From Paracoccaceae bacterium (GTDB lineage Bacteria; Pseudomonadota; Alphaproteobacteria; Rhodobacterales; Rhodobacteraceae): DNA of 5,927 bases. Every line of letters starts with the position of its first letter. The first letter of the stretch is position 1. The notes below the pieces were generated by a model. The model saw only the letters and a program-made list of their open reading frames with translations, made no database searches and was not told the origin of the DNA. The stretch is taken from contig RGAJ01000128.1 in NCBI GenBank assembly GCA_009920225.1, positions 1-5,927 on the forward strand. Direction: 5' to 3'. A program made the translations under genes and the position numbers. Shown here in pieces: positions 5,113 through 5,927 of the stretch.

Positions 5113-5927
5113 GCGCCCCCTCCGTCTCGGTCGGTAAGTGTGAATTTGCCCTTTAACGCACGCGCCACTTCGGACACGATTGTTAGCCCTAAACCCGTCC
5201 CGACAACACCGCTTGCGTTGTCTCCCCGCACGAACCGCGGAATCAACTCATGTCCTGCTATCCCGCCCAAGCCGATTCCGCGGTCAAGAACAAGGATTTG
5301 TCCAAACCCTTCACCTTGCGACAGACGAATATCGATATCGGATTGTGCGCCCGAATACTTTACCGCATTATCCAACATATTCCGCAGGGCGGTTTCAATC
5401 ATGATCGGATCCCCCAAAACACACACATCATATTTCGGGATCACACAAAAGATGCGAACATCCCGCAAGGCGGTGGTTGGACGAAAGGCATCGGCGATGT
5501 CTGTCACCAATTCATTCAATACAACAGGCTGATAGGACCGCTGATCGGTACGATACGAAACGGCTGCTTGATCCAACATTTGACTGGCGGATCGCGCACT
5601 GTCATCCACAGCACGAATAGATGCACGCAGGCGGTCTTTTAAAACTGGATCGTCGGTTTCGGACAGCGCCAATTCCAAGGTATTTCGCAACGTGGTTAAC
5701 GGGGTTCTAATCCGATGCGCGGCTTCGCCGATAAAGGTTTCTGTACGGCTCAATGCATTGGCCAATCGCCCGATGAACCCATTGATCGACCGCACAAAGG
5801 GCCGCAATTCGGGCGGCATTGGCCGTGTCACGGGGCGAAGATCTTGGGGCCCCCGACGTGCAACAGCATCCCCCAATGATGCGATGGCTTGCAACACAAG
5901 CCATGTCGCCAACATGCCAAACACAGC
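5076..5927 (-). CDS. TctE-like sensor histidine kinase, C-terminal part (cut by window edge)
   Basis: The frame is open to the window edge, so the true start lies beyond 5927; the first visible hydrophobic residues (F-G-M-L-A-T-W-L-V-L) look like the end of the second membrane helix. Counting from the codon at 5924: a HAMP-like linker at about 11-60, the dimerisation and phosphoacceptor H-box FIGEAAHRIRTPL with His70, the N-box RNMLDNAVKYS (Asn182, Asn186), the G1 box LDRGIGLGG (Asp214, Gly216, Gly218), an F-box-like IPRFVRGD, and the G2 box GTGLGL (242-247). All elements for ATP binding and autophosphorylation are visible and intact. The HAMP-to-H-box layout resembles TctE-type kinases that sense tricarboxylates or other extracellular solutes; the matching response regulator would be expected beyond the right edge. 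The end overlaps the downstream binding-protein gene by 37 nt, indicating one transcript. The ligand is unknown. Confidence 0.9.
   Translation of the reverse strand, partial: AVFGMLATWLVLQAIASLGDAVARRGPQDLRPVTRPMPPELRPFVRSINGFIGRLANALSRTETFIGEAAHRIRTPLTTLRNTLELALSETDDPVLKDRLRASIRAVDDSARSASQMLDQAAVSYRTDQRSYQPVVLNELVTDIADAFRPTTALRDVRIFCVIPKYDVCVLGDPIMIETALRNMLDNAVKYSGAQSDIDIRLSQGEGFGQILVLDRGIGLGGIAGHELIPRFVRGDNASGVVGTGLGLTIVSEVARALKGKFTLTDRDGGGACASLSLPSYSL
5119..5123 (-). promoter_or_regulatory. Ribosome binding site of the disrupted binding-protein gene
   Basis: GGAGG on the minus strand, 6 nt before ATG 5112, lies inside the 3' end of the histidine kinase gene. Its near-ideal form and spacing fix the original start of the binding-protein gene and show that the signal-peptide segment is real. 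Confidence 0.7.

Noticed and set aside
5035..5642. Plus-strand open frames opposite the kinase and binding-protein genes
   Set aside because: They are antisense to intact H, N, G1 and G2 boxes and show no recognisable motif or ribosome site.

Overview
The window looks like alphaproteobacterial DNA, most likely from the Rhodobacterales (Roseobacter-type). This is judged by eye from the protein style, moderate GC content, compact gene packing and the combination of a TAXI-type TRAP transporter with a TctE-like histidine kinase. No database search was possible. There are two divergent or convergent gene blocks and almost no non-coding DNA.

Left block (1-3579, minus strand): an apparent operon read right to left. 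It holds a TAXI-family TRAP periplasmic binding protein (2524-3579), a fused 4TM/12TM TRAP permease (175-2463) and the first 44 codons of a PaaI-like hotdog thioesterase (1-132, continuing outside the window). A perfect 11-bp hairpin lies in the 60-nt gap between binding protein and permease. Together the first two genes form a complete sodium- or proton-coupled uptake system for an unidentified carboxylate-like substrate. The thioesterase suggests, but does not prove, that the substrate is handled as a CoA thioester.

Centre (3580-4192): a 118-bp divergent control region, then a MarR-family regulator on the plus strand (3698-4192). Both deduced promoters place their -35 boxes on the same 12-bp palindrome, GTGACTTGTCAC. 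This fits the MarR protein controlling itself and the TRAP operon.

Right block (4193-5927, minus strand): the 3' part of a TctE-like sensor histidine kinase (5076-5927, continuing outside the window), which overlaps by 37 bp a downstream gene for an ABC-type periplasmic binding protein (4193-5112). That gene appears broken. The signal peptide and first beta strand are in one frame, the rest of the protein is in another, and a helix-strand segment expected between them is missing, so an out-of-frame deletion is inferred. The broken gene and marR converge with no gap: their stop codons are the two halves of the palindrome TGATCA.

No RNA genes, mobile elements, CRISPR arrays or phage genes were seen. 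I see no clearly new multi-gene system. The most notable points are the disrupted binding protein next to a kinase with intact catalytic motifs, the shared palindromic control region, and the TRAP-thioesterase linkage.
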